Virus record (IMG/VR): IMGVR_UViG_3300048584_000194
Coordinates: 1-31,416 of that record
From: a virus
Reading direction: 5' to 3' (one strand)
Length of the DNA stretch: 31,416 bases
The notes under the pieces are model-generated. The model had not been told where the DNA came from. It searched no databases and worked only from the letters and a program-made list of their open reading frames with translations. Below are positions 22,387 to 30,073 of the stretch, in pieces (position 1 is the stretch's first letter; every line of letters starts with the position of its first letter). Made by a program: the position numbers and the translations under genes.

Positions 22387-22392
22387 TGTCAA
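22387..22392 (-). promoter_or_regulatory. TTGACA start-associated motif before the integrase gene
   Basis: Read on the - strand, TTGACA lies 15 nt before ATG 22371. It is the only signal near this start and supports it over longer frames. Confidence 0.5.
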
Positions 22393-22418
22393 GTTGTGTG
22401 AAATCCTGTGTGGAATTT
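22393..22418 (-). repeat. Imperfect direct repeat in attachment-side region
   Basis: On the + strand the sequences gttgtgtgaaat and cctgtgtggaat follow each other, sharing tgtgtg(g)aat. They lie between integrase and the tRNA and may be arm-type sites for integrase or excisionase. The repeats are short, so the call is weak. The 116 bases between integrase start and tRNA hold no gene. Confidence 0.3.
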
Positions 22419-22461
22419 CTGTCGCGGGTCTAGCGTGGTCGCATAACTCCGTTAATAATGA

Positions 22462-22479
22462 GGCACTTGTGAAAGTGCC
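22462..22479. terminator. Hairpin between tRNA-Pro and integrase
   Basis: Arms GGCACTT (22462-22468) and AAGTGCC (22473-22479) pair perfectly around a 4-base loop. It lies 9 nt from the tRNA 3' end. No strong T-run follows on the - strand, so it may be a weak tRNA terminator or an attachment-site structure that binds protein. Confidence 0.45.
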
Positions 22480-22487
22480 CTTAACAA

Positions 22488-22530
22488 TGGTCGGGCTGGC
22501 GGGATTCGAACCCACGACCCCTTGCCCCCC
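22488..22530. other. Predicted prophage attachment site (tRNA 3' half)
   Basis: The integrase gene lies immediately beyond the 3' end of a tRNA gene, the most common layout for tyrosine-recombinase prophages. The attachment core should include the tRNA 3' end and rebuild an intact tRNA on integration. The left copy would repeat part of this sequence outside the window, so the core's left and right limits cannot be fixed here. Confidence 0.65.
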
Positions 22531-22564
22531 AGGCAAGTGCGCTACCAGACTGCGCTACAGCCCG
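22488..22564 (-). tRNA. tRNA-Pro with GGG anticodon
   Basis: On the - strand the acceptor arms CGGGCTG and CAGCCCG pair over 7 bases. The D arm GCGC...GCGC, an anticodon stem CTTGC/GCAAG with loop CTGGGGG (anticodon GGG at loop positions 3-5), and a T arm GTGGG TTCGAAT CCCGC are all in place. The gene encodes the 3' CCA. The span without CCA is 22491-22564. It decodes CCC and CCU proline codons, and its 3' end is the likely integration site. Confidence 0.97.
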
Positions 22565-22639
22565 TCTCATGAACGGGGGCCGAAGGAATCAGGACAAATG
22601 CGGATTGGCAAGCACGGAAATTGATGACATTTCAAGTGC
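22565..22639. promoter_or_regulatory. Divergent spacer between tRNA-Pro and argC
   Basis: The 75 bases between the tRNA 5' end and the argC start must carry the tRNA promoter (- strand) and may carry the argC promoter (+ strand). On the - strand a TTGAAA and a TTGCCA are candidates for -35 boxes, but no clear -10 pairs with either. No Arg-repressor-like palindrome is visible before argC. Confidence 0.35.
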
Positions 22640-23683
22640 ATGAATCGCATCAAAACCGCCATCGTCGGCGCGAGTGGCTACACTGGCATGGAACTGCTTC
22701 GCTTGCTGCTCGTCCATCCGGGCGTGGAACTCGTGGCAGCCACCTCCCGGCAGGAGGCCGGAAAATCTTTGGCCAGCGTGTTTCCTCGCTTCCGCAGCGC
22801 ACCCGGAAGTGAGCTGGTGTTTATCGAACCCGATCCGGATGCCATTGCGGCCACGGGAGCACAAGTCGCCTTCCTGGCGCTTCCTCACGGCGTGGCCGCC
22901 GAAATCGCCCGCGCCCTGTTGGAACGTGGCTTGAAGGTGATCGATCTGAGTGCGGATTTCCGCCTTCGTGACGCGGGCATTTATGAGGAATTTTACGATC
23001 ATGCACACCCGGCACCGGATTTGTTAGGCGGGGCTGTTTACGGCTTGCCGGAAATTCGCAGTGCGGAAATCAAGGCCGCGCGTTTGATCGCCGCACCGGG
23101 GTGCTATCCAACGAGTATTCTTCTGCCGCTCCTTCCACTGCTGCGCGAAAGTCTAATCGATCCCGGCACCATCGTCGCCAACTCGATGAGCGGTGTGAGC
23201 GGTGCGGGAAAAAAGGCGGACCTCGCCTACCTGTTCTGCGAGTGCAATGAAAGCGCTCGGGCTTACGGGGTGCCGAAACATCGCCACTTGTCCGAGATCG
23301 AGCAGGAACTCAGCCTCGCGGCGGGTGAAAAGGTGACGATTTCTTTCATCCCGCATCTCATCCCCGTGAACTGCGGCATCGTTACGACCACCACTGCCAA
23401 GCTGCGCCAGGGCGTGGTGCCGGAGGCCATCGGGGCGGCGCTGGAGCGGGCTTATTCGGAGGCGGCGTTCGTGCGCCTGCTCGGGCGTGGAGGGTGTGCG
23501 GATACGAAGAATGTCACCCGCACCAATTTCATCGACATCGGCTGGCAGCACGACCCACGCACTGGAAGGGTGATTCTGATGAGTGCGGAGGACAATCTCG
23601 GAAAAGGTGCGGGCGGGCAGGCCGTGCAATGTTTCAATCTGATGTTCGGGCTAAACCCGACTGATGGGTTGCAAAATTTTTAA
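22640..23683 (+). CDS. argC: N-acetyl-gamma-glutamyl-phosphate reductase
   Basis: ArgC catalyses the NADPH-dependent reduction of N-acetylglutamyl phosphate to N-acetylglutamate semialdehyde, the third step of arginine biosynthesis. The 347-residue chain has the Rossmann nucleotide site GASGYTG (10-16), the catalytic Cys155 in APGCYPT, the expected His around KHRHLSEIE (213-221) and the late conserved [13 protein letters not shown]. Size and motif order match type 1 ArgC. It starts at ATG 22640. argJ follows 39 nt after the stop, so the two are likely one operon. It is on the chromosome side of the prophage boundary. Confidence 0.97.
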   Translation: MNRIKTAIVGASGYTGMELLRLLLVHPGVELVAATSRQEAGKSLASVFPRFRSAPGSELVFIEPDPDAIAATGAQVAFLALPHGVAAEIARALLERGLKVIDLSADFRLRDAGIYEEFYDHAHPAPDLLGGAVYGLPEIRSAEIKAARLIAAPGCYPTSILLPLLPLLRESLIDPGTIVANSMSGVSGAGKKADLAYLFCECNESARAYGVPKHRHLSEIEQELSLAAGEKVTISFIPHLIPVNCGIVTTTTAKLRQGVVPEAIGAALERAYSEAAFVRLLGRGGCADTKNVTRTNFIDIGWQHDPRTGRVILMSAEDNLGKGAGGQAVQCFNLMFGLNPTDGLQNF

Positions 23684-23722
23684 GCGCTGCCCACATTGCC
23701 ACCTTTCCCCCATATCCCAATC

Positions 23723-24976
23723 ATGGACATCCCATTTTCCCGTATCAAAGGAGGCGTCGGCGCACCCTTGGGCTTTCTCACCAGTGCTGTTAGCTGTGGC
23801 ATCAAGAATCCTGATAGTCCGCGTCTGGATCTCGCGCTGATCTATTCGGAAAAGACGTGCACCTCCGCCGGAACCTTCACCACGAACCGGGTGAAAGCCG
23901 CGCCGGTCCGGGTCTCCCAGTCGAATCTTCGCAAGGGAGATCTGCGCGCCATCATCGCCAACTCGGGAAATGCCAATGCCTGCACCGGCGTGCAAGGCAT
24001 CCATGACGCCCATGCGATGTGCGACGCCGTGGCCAGACCGTTAGGGTTGAAGCGTTCAGAAGTCGGAGTGGCGTCCACCGGGGTCATCGGGCTGCCGATG
24101 CCCATGGTGCGCTTCGAGCCGAAATACCCTGAACTGCTAGAAAAACTCGGTTCCAAGAACGGCTCGGAGGTGGCGGCTGCCATCATCACCAGCGACACCC
24201 GTGCCAAGGAAGTCTCCATTTCCTTTGATCTCGGCGAGCACCGTGTCCGTCTCGGCGGCTGCGTGAAAGGTGCGGGAATGATTTCTCCCAGCATGGCAAC
24301 CATGCTGTGTTTCATTACCACGGATGCGACGATTTCCAGCGAAAATCTCCGCAAGGCCGTGCTGGAATGCGTGGAGGAAAGTTTCAACCGCATCACCATC
24401 GACGGTGACATGTCCACCAATGACACCGTCATGGTCCTTGCGAATGGCGCTTCCAGGATGCCTGCGATCCGCCGAAACAGCACGAACTGCAAACTCTTCC
24501 GCCAGGCCCTGGGCTGGCTCATGTTAGAGCTTGCCAAGGCGGTCGTCCGTGACGGCGAACGCGTGACGAAATTCGTCACCGTGAAGGTCGTGGGCGCACG
24601 CACCTATCTGGATGCGAAGAAGGTCGCGGAAGCGGTCTGCAAATCCGCGCTTGTCAAAGCCTCGTGGAACGGCGGCGATCCTAACTGGGGGCGCATCATT
24701 CATGCCGTGGGTTACTCGCGCGCCCGCATCCGCGAGGAACTGGTCGATATCCACATCGGTGGAAAAGCCGCCTGCCTCGGCGGTCTTCAAGCGACAACCC
24801 CGATGGATGAACTGCGCGAAGTCGTTTCCCATCCCGAGTTTGAAATCGTCATCAACCTGAACCAGGGCAACGCGGACTACATCATGTATTCCAGCGACCT
24901 TTCTCCGGAATACATCGACTTCAATCGCTCCGAATACGCTTACTGGAAGCAAGCGCGCAAGGACGGCTTGGTATGA
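23723..24976 (+). CDS. argJ: Bifunctional glutamate N-acetyltransferase (ornithine acetyltransferase)
   Basis: ArgJ moves the acetyl group from N-acetylornithine to glutamate, recycling acetyl in the arginine pathway; bifunctional forms also make N-acetylglutamate from acetyl-CoA. The 417-residue precursor carries the self-cleavage region KGAGMISPSMATML (182-195), with Thr193 as the expected nucleophile of the beta chain, plus the family phrases ANSGNANACTG and GDPNWGRI. Which activity dominates cannot be judged. I chose ATG 23723; a longer frame from 23696 starts in a proline-rich stretch unlike other ArgJ starts. The end overlaps the - strand PEP-CTERM gene by 37 nt. Confidence 0.95.
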   Translation: MDIPFSRIKGGVGAPLGFLTSAVSCGIKNPDSPRLDLALIYSEKTCTSAGTFTTNRVKAAPVRVSQSNLRKGDLRAIIANSGNANACTGVQGIHDAHAMCDAVARPLGLKRSEVGVASTGVIGLPMPMVRFEPKYPELLEKLGSKNGSEVAAAIITSDTRAKEVSISFDLGEHRVRLGGCVKGAGMISPSMATMLCFITTDATISSENLRKAVLECVEESFNRITIDGDMSTNDTVMVLANGASRMPAIRRNSTNCKLFRQALGWLMLELAKAVVRDGERVTKFVTVKVVGARTYLDAKKVAEAVCKSALVKASWNGGDPNWGRIIHAVGYSRARIREELVDIHIGGKAACLGGLQATTPMDELREVVSHPEFEIVINLNQGNADYIMYSSDLSPEYIDFNRSEYAYWKQARKDGLV

Positions 24977-25971
24977 AGTTGCGGTGCTTCGCCGCCTTCC
25001 CGCTTGCGAGTTCTTGAGAAAGCAAACATCAAGCCAGCTCCCAGCCCCATCAGAAATGTGGAAGGCTCGGGGATGACCCGGTTTTCAAATGAGGTTTCGC
25101 TCATGATGATCATTTTCACGTCGGCTTCGCCGTCATTGTCGATCCTGAAGCCTTTGATCGGCACGGGTGTGGTTCCCGTGCCCTCGAAAAATTTCAGCGC
25201 CGATATCGCGGTGAATGCCTGGGCTTGGGTTGGGAAATTCCCGGCAGCCGCATAACCCGAGTTCCACTGATAGCGTGAATAACCCGGGCCATTCGCAGGA
25301 TCTGTGGGCAGCCCCCCAAATAGCAGCTCGTTCGTCGAGGCGATCGGCAATCCATCCATACCCAGCGGAGTGACCTTGAAAAACGTATTCCCATTTCTCT
25401 CCGTGATCACCAGGTAATCGCTGGGCAACATCGGCGCGGTGTAAAGGACGTCGTAGTCAGGAACCCCGAACGTGGGGGGGGTTGATAGAAAATCGTAGTA
25501 TGAAAAATTTCTGAGATTGTTGTTACTGAATGTGGAAGCAAGCGCGATGGAAAAAGCGGAGAGCCCTCCAGAACCATCGCTGGTGACGGTCGCGCCATTG
25601 TGGTTGAAAACACCGATCCCTGAAATCGAAGCCAACTCGGGATTCACCTTGATCACCGTGGCACCCACCGAGTTGACAAAATTCAGATCCACAAGCAATC
25701 CACCACTGTTGATTCGCATCGACTTGATGCTAACCGGGGTGTTGGCAAGCGGCCCCGTGACGCCGTGGTTGTTATACCCGCCACCAAAATCGGTCACTCT
25801 TACCGATGCCGTCTGCACCACGTCTGGCGACCCGGGAATCCCGTAAATCACGCGCGTGATCGGGACATTGTTCGTTCCTGAAAGAACGCTCAGGAGCGCG
25901 GCTCGACTCGGACCGGTGCCGATCAAAGAAAAGCCCAGATACAAAAGCCCGGAAGAAATGGAAATCTTCAT
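24940..25971 (-). CDS. Exported PEP-CTERM protein, copy 1
   Basis: A 343-residue secreted protein with an N-terminal signal peptide (MKISISSGLLYLGFSLI, cleavage near residue 25) and the sorting signal VIPEPSTFLMGLGAGLMFAFSR near residues 300-322: Pro-Glu-Pro, hydrophobic stretch, then basic residues. PEP-CTERM signals are cleaved by exosortase and fix proteins to the envelope in EPS-producing bacteria. Unusually, about 20 further residues (REGGEAPQLHTKPSLRACFQ) follow the basic cluster. Its middle aligns by eye with the next gene (LLVDLNFVNSVGATV; YDVLYTAPMLPSDYL). The 3' end overlaps argJ by 37 nt in convergent orientation. Confidence 0.85.
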   Translation of the reverse strand: MKISISSGLLYLGFSLIGTGPSRAALLSVLSGTNNVPITRVIYGIPGSPDVVQTASVRVTDFGGGYNNHGVTGPLANTPVSIKSMRINSGGLLVDLNFVNSVGATVIKVNPELASISGIGVFNHNGATVTSDGSGGLSAFSIALASTFSNNNLRNFSYYDFLSTPPTFGVPDYDVLYTAPMLPSDYLVITERNGNTFFKVTPLGMDGLPIASTNELLFGGLPTDPANGPGYSRYQWNSGYAAAGNFPTQAQAFTAISALKFFEGTGTTPVPIKGFRIDNDGEADVKMIIMSETSFENRVIPEPSTFLMGLGAGLMFAFSRTRKREGGEAPQLHTKPSLRACFQ

Positions 25972-26022
25972 GAAAATCTAAGGAGAGTCGGAGATGCTTT
26001 GTTCGCACGGTCGGAAGAGGTT

Positions 26023-26038
26023 TGAACGGAGCCGTTCA
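26023..26038. repeat. Inverted repeat upstream of PEP-CTERM copy 1
   Basis: Arms TGAACGG and CCGTTCA pair perfectly with two bases between, a 16-base palindrome 52 nt upstream of the - strand start. It may be an operator or RNA hairpin. A second hairpin (TGTAAA...TTTACA, 26059-26076) lies nearby and may serve as terminator of copy 2, though its T-run is weak. The 150 bases between the two genes hold no open frame. Confidence 0.4.
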
Positions 26039-26121
26039 GTTGTTCAGGTTTGTCTGATTGTAAAGAAAAATTTACAGTTTTTCAGGGCGTAATTCTTCGC
26101 AATCACCTGATCCTAAGCCGC

Positions 26122-27120
26122 TTAAGATCCGACTGAGCCTGTCGCACCGTACCGTTTTCTTGAAAAAGCAAATACCAGCGCGACTAAAAAGCTCATCAAA
26201 AACGAGGATGGCTCAGGAATCAGCCGACCCTCGAAGGGCGTATTGCTGATCACTGCCAACTTCACATCCGCGTCGCCGTTGTTGTCGATGCGGAAGCCGA
26301 AGATCGGAGCCTCAACCTCGGTCGTTCCTTCAAAAAATTTCTTCGCCGAGACCACCGAGAACGCCTGCGCTTGGGTGACGTAGTAGGCTGGCGACGAGAT
26401 CCCGGAATTCCAATCGTAAACCAGATAGGGCTCCCCCCCCGTTCCACCAAAGCGGAGCTTGTTTGCCTCGCCAAAGGGTGTCCCGTCCTGCCTCAGCGGC
26501 GTGACCTCAAAGGAGCTGTTGCCATTTCGCTCCGACAAAAACAGGTAATCCGTGGGCCGCATCGGTTGGGTGTAAAGCACATCATAGTCCGGCAGACCAT
26601 TGGTCGGTGAGATGAAATTCGTAGGTGCCCTGAAGTTCGCGGTGTCGGAGTAAGCGAAGTTTCGCAAATTCAGATTGCTGAATGTGGAGGCGAGTGCCGA
26701 CGAAAACGCGGGAATTCCAGAAGTTTGACCCAGCGTGAGAACCGTGGGAATCAACTCGCCATGGGCAAACACGCCAATCCCGTTGATCGAGGCCAACTGC
26801 GGGTTGATGTTGGTGATGACGGCTCCCACCGCGTTGACAAAATTGAGATCCACAAGCAGTCCCGCGTTGTTGACCACCAGCGACTTCACGACGACGGGAT
26901 CATTGGAAAACACCCCGGGCGTGACACCATTGCCATTACCCGCGCTCGCTGGCACCGGCGCAGTCTGCACGACTTGAGAACCCGAGATCTCATAGGTGAC
27001 TTGAGTGATCGGAGTGTTGTTGACTCCGGGAAGGACATTGAGCGTCGCGGCCTTGCTGGATACGAAGCCGGCAAGAAGAGTCACGGCACACAAAGGTACC
27101 AGGGGGGGCTGTAGTTTCAT
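26122..27120 (-). CDS. Exported PEP-CTERM protein, copy 2
   Basis: A 332-residue paralogue of copy 1. The signal peptide (MKLQPPLVPLCAVTLLAGFVSSKA, cleavage near residue 24) and sorting end LIPEPSSFLMSFLVALVFAFSRKR are complete. Shared blocks with copy 1 include GLLVDLNFVNAVGAV and DYDVLYTQPMRPTDYL. The body looks like a beta-rich surface protein with no enzyme motif. The ATG at 27120 is 12 codons inside a longer frame; I chose it because signal peptides start there and a good promoter precedes it. The tail after the basic cluster is only about 8 residues, closer to the family norm. Confidence 0.88.
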   Translation of the reverse strand: MKLQPPLVPLCAVTLLAGFVSSKAATLNVLPGVNNTPITQVTYEISGSQVVQTAPVPASAGNGNGVTPGVFSNDPVVVKSLVVNNAGLLVDLNFVNAVGAVITNINPQLASINGIGVFAHGELIPTVLTLGQTSGIPAFSSALASTFSNLNLRNFAYSDTANFRAPTNFISPTNGLPDYDVLYTQPMRPTDYLFLSERNGNSSFEVTPLRQDGTPFGEANKLRFGGTGGEPYLVYDWNSGISSPAYYVTQAQAFSVVSAKKFFEGTTEVEAPIFGFRIDNNGDADVKLAVISNTPFEGRLIPEPSSFLMSFLVALVFAFSRKRYGATGSVGS

Positions 27121-27144
27121 AAAATCCGGGGGAAGGAAAACCGA

Positions 27145-27174
27145 ATTATACAATCAATCGATCCTTAATTTCAA
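27145..27174 (-). promoter_or_regulatory. Sigma70-like promoter for PEP-CTERM copy 2
   Basis: On the - strand, TTGAAA (27169-27174) is followed by 18 nt and TATAAT (27145-27150). This is 5 of 6 and 6 of 6 matches to the consensus, and the start codon lies 24 nt downstream, which leaves a short leader. It shows that this genome uses standard -35/-10 pairs, unlike the prophage TTGACA copies. Confidence 0.8.
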
Positions 27175-27240
27175 ATCCATTGTAATACGCTTTCACGTAG
27201 GAAAGCGGGTCGCGACTTTCTCGAAAAACACGGCCCGCAC

Positions 27241-29979
27241 TTGACGTCGGGTAGGGATCAAAGAACCTCGTCCCCCTTGTCCGACAGTGCTCACATTTCA
27301 TCATTTCTCGGCGATTCCCGGTGGAGAGACCGCTTTGATGACGAGATCCTCGCCGCAGCGAACTCGCTCGTGAGCAAGATCAAAGATTTACGAATCGAAG
27401 AAACCACGCCCGGCTCCGTCAGCTTGCTCGGAACTGTCGGAAAAGAAGATACCGAAGTGAATCTCTGGCACGCCGGAACGACTTGGGAATTCGAGACCTT
27501 TTGCTCCTGTGAAATTGGAAGCTTCTGTCACCATGCCGCCGCCATGCTGGCCAAGGCCGCCAAAGAACGGGACCCTTCACGCCTCCAAGGACGGGGCATC
27601 GGCGGGGCGGTTGCGGCCGCCTTGCCCAGTGCGCGGGAGTTGATGAAAGACCCACCACCGGATCTACCCCGCCTCAGGATCGACCCGCGCTTCGAGCTCA
27701 ACGTCAGCCGCGAACCCGTGGACAAAGCGACGCGGCTTCTCCTCCAATCCCTCGGCCAGCCCAACGTGGACTTCTGGATCTCTGCCGAGGCCTTCGTTGT
27801 TTATGGTCCGCACCGCAGCCCCTTGCGGGCGACTGCCCCGGACTGGGTCAGCTCGATCACCCAAGATGGCCAGGCAGCCATTCTCCAACACGACGCTGGC
27901 TCCGAAACGGCTGCCACCCAACAACTTCGCGATACCGGCCTCTCCTCTCTCCAATCCAACTCCGCCTGGAGATTTCTCCTCAATCTGAAATCCCGCGACT
28001 CCGGGCACTCCAGGTCCCCCGACCGCTGGTTCCCCGATCCCAGCCGCGTCCCCACCGATGCTTTCTGGCACCAATTCCGCGGCGAAATGGTCGCCCGTTT
28101 GGAGTCCCTCGGCTGGCTCGTCACCGTCTCGGACACGGTCGGCCACCGCGTCCACGAGGCGGATCCAGTGCTTTGGGACAGCTCGCTGGATCCCAGCGAC
28201 GGCGGCTGGTTCAGCCTCTCCGTGGGCTTCGACGTCGCTGGCCAACGTTATGACCTCCTTCCCATCCTCGCCGGACTGCTGGAAAACGATTTCCTCGAAG
28301 AAACGTTAGACCGACCCGACAGCGGTCACATCTACGCCCCGTTGCCCGATGGCGATGCGCTCAAACTCCCCATCGGCCGCGTCCGCAAAATTCTCAATCA
28401 CCTTTCCGCCCTCATCGATCCCAAATTCCCCGACAAGGCGCGGCTCCATGCGTTAGACGCCGCATCACTCGCCAACCTCAGCGGACTCGGTATTGAGACT
28501 CCACCGCACCTCGCCGAACTGGCATCCAAGCTGCAAAACTTTTCCGGCATCGATCCCATACCCACGGCCACCGGCTTGCAGGCCACCTTGCGTGACTATC
28601 AGCTCGCCGGCTTTCACTGGATGCAGTTTCTCGCCCGCCATGGCCTCCACGGCATCCTTGCCGACGACATGGGCCTCGGAAAAACCCTCCAGACCCTCGC
28701 CCATATCCTCACTGAAAAACAATCCGGCCACTCACGCGGCCTACCCACCCTCGTCATCGCCCCCACCTCGGTCGTTCCTAACTGGCGTGCCGAGGCCATG
28801 AAGTTCACTCCAGGCCTCCGCGTGTTGGTCCTCAACGGCCCGGACCGGAAAAAATACTACCGCTCCATCCCGCACGCCGACGTCGTGCTCACCTCCTTCG
28901 CCCTTCTCCAGCGAGACATCGAAAAACTCGCCACCGTGCCCTTCCACCTGGCCGTGCTCGACGAAGCGCAATACATCAAGAACCCGCGTTCCAAGATGGC
29001 GCTGGCCGCATGCAGGTTGGATGCCCGCAACCGCCTTTGTCTATCAGGCACCCCCATCGAGAACCATCTCGGCGAGTTGTGGAGCCTCATGAATTTCCTC
29101 GTGCCGGGTTTCCTCGGCACCGAAGACGCTTTCAACAAACGCTTCCGCAACCCCATTGAAAAAGACGGCGATCTCGATCGCAACGCCATCCTCAAGCAAC
29201 GCGTCGCCCCGCTCATCCTCCGCCGCACCAAAGACCAAGTCGCCAAGGAACTCCCACCCAAGACCGAGCTCGTCCACCTCATCGAACTCAACACCGGCCA
29301 AAAAGACCTCTACGAAACCGTACGCGCCACCATGAACAAACGCGTCCGCGAGGCCATCGCCGCGCGCGGCATCGAACAATCCCAAATCGTCTTCCTCGAT
29401 GCCCTGCTCAAGCTCCGCCAGATCTGTTGTCACCCGCGCCTGCTTCCCGAAGATTACTCCAACGATGTCGTCGAATCCGCAAAACTCGATTTTCTAACAG
29501 AATTGCTCGCCCTGCTCATCGAAGAAGGACGGCGCATTCTGTTGTTTTCCCAATTCACCTCCATGCTCGCTCTCATTGAAGCGCATCTCGTGAAGGAAAA
29601 AATCCCCTATCTCATTCTCACCGGAGCCTCCAAAGACCGTGGCAAACTGGTGGAAGATTTCCAAACCGGCAAAGCCCCCGTCTTCCTCATTTCCCTCAAA
29701 GCCGGCGGCACCGGCCTGAATCTAACCGCCGCCGACACCGTGATCCACTACGACCCGTGGTGGAATCCCGCCGCCGAGGCCCAGGCGACCGACCGCGCCT
29801 ACCGCATCGGCCAGAACAACCCGGTATTCGTCCACAAGCTCCTCTGCCAGGACACCGTGGAAGAACGCATCCACAAGCTCCAGCAAGAGAAAGGCAAACT
29901 CGCCGCCGGCATCCTCGCCGACGCGGATATCTCCCATCGCCTCAACCCGGAAATGGTCCGGGCCTTGTTGGAGGCATGA
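27241..29979 (+). CDS. SWIM-domain SNF2-family helicase-like ATPase
   Basis: A 912-residue protein. Residues about 84-100 form a SWIM zinc finger (C88-x-C90-x5-C96-x-H98). The SNF2 ATPase core has DDMGLGKTLQTL (Walker A, near 476), VLDEAQYIKNP (near 573), LSGTPIENHLGELWSLMNFL, and in the C-terminal lobe LLFSQFTSML, SLKAGGTGLNLT and QATDRAYRIGQ. Bacterial SNF2-SWIM proteins move along DNA and may clear RNA polymerase or other bound proteins; RapA/HepA relatives recycle polymerase. The start is a TTG at 27241, with no nearby ATG in frame; a second TTG at 27277 is possible. Its promoter would lie in the 120-base divergent spacer. Confidence 0.9.
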   Translation: MTSGRDQRTSSPLSDSAHISSFLGDSRWRDRFDDEILAAANSLVSKIKDLRIEETTPGSVSLLGTVGKEDTEVNLWHAGTTWEFETFCSCEIGSFCHHAAAMLAKAAKERDPSRLQGRGIGGAVAAALPSARELMKDPPPDLPRLRIDPRFELNVSREPVDKATRLLLQSLGQPNVDFWISAEAFVVYGPHRSPLRATAPDWVSSITQDGQAAILQHDAGSETAATQQLRDTGLSSLQSNSAWRFLLNLKSRDSGHSRSPDRWFPDPSRVPTDAFWHQFRGEMVARLESLGWLVTVSDTVGHRVHEADPVLWDSSLDPSDGGWFSLSVGFDVAGQRYDLLPILAGLLENDFLEETLDRPDSGHIYAPLPDGDALKLPIGRVRKILNHLSALIDPKFPDKARLHALDAASLANLSGLGIETPPHLAELASKLQNFSGIDPIPTATGLQATLRDYQLAGFHWMQFLARHGLHGILADDMGLGKTLQTLAHILTEKQSGHSRGLPTLVIAPTSVVPNWRAEAMKFTPGLRVLVLNGPDRKKYYRSIPHADVVLTSFALLQRDIEKLATVPFHLAVLDEAQYIKNPRSKMALAACRLDARNRLCLSGTPIENHLGELWSLMNFLVPGFLGTEDAFNKRFRNPIEKDGDLDRNAILKQRVAPLILRRTKDQVAKELPPKTELVHLIELNTGQKDLYETVRATMNKRVREAIAARGIEQSQIVFLDALLKLRQICCHPRLLPEDYSNDVVESAKLDFLTELLALLIEEGRRILLFSQFTSMLALIEAHLVKEKIPYLILTGASKDRGKLVEDFQTGKAPVFLISLKAGGTGLNLTAADTVIHYDPWWNPAAEAQATDRAYRIGQNNPVFVHKLLCQDTVEERIHKLQQEKGKLAAGILADADISHRLNPEMVRALLEA

Positions 29980-30010
29980 GTTTCCCCACAGAAAGGTCCT
30001 GTCATCCTAA

Positions 30011-30050
30011 TCAAAATTTTGAGAACCCGACGATTTGTAATCGTTTTGAG
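30011..30050. terminator. Convergent terminator between SNF2 and 30074 gene
   Basis: The spacer of 94 bases holds a palindrome TCAAAATTTTGA (30011-30022) and a hairpin ACGATT-TGT-AATCGT (30030-30044) followed by TTT. Both strands end here, so a shared terminator is plausible. Stems are short and AT-rich, so efficiency is uncertain. Confidence 0.45.
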
Positions 30051-30073
30051 AGTTTCTTCGCTAAGACCCCGGC

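Larger units (their letters stand above)
1..22491. mobile_element. Right part of an integrated lambda-like siphoprophage
   Basis: Contiguous phage genes run from the left edge to an integrase that abuts the 3' end of a tRNA gene. The order connector, portal, S49 protease, capsid, tail tube, G/GT chaperone and tape measure is that of lambdoid siphoviruses. Late genes are on the + strand and integration genes on the - strand. The left boundary, terminase, repressor and replication genes are outside the window. All head and tail frames read here are open, so the element may be intact. The right boundary is inferred from the tRNA, because the second attachment copy cannot be seen. Confidence 0.93.

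Noticed and set aside
22372-22536. Longer integrase reading frame starting at 22536
   Set aside because: The extra 55 codons translate the tRNA-Pro gene and attachment region. The ATG at 22371 begins the protein-like sequence and has the TTGACA spacing of other prophage starts.
27664-28245. 193-codon - strand frame inside the SNF2 gene
   Set aside because: It is antisense to the SWIM-SNF2 protein, has no motif and no separate promoter.
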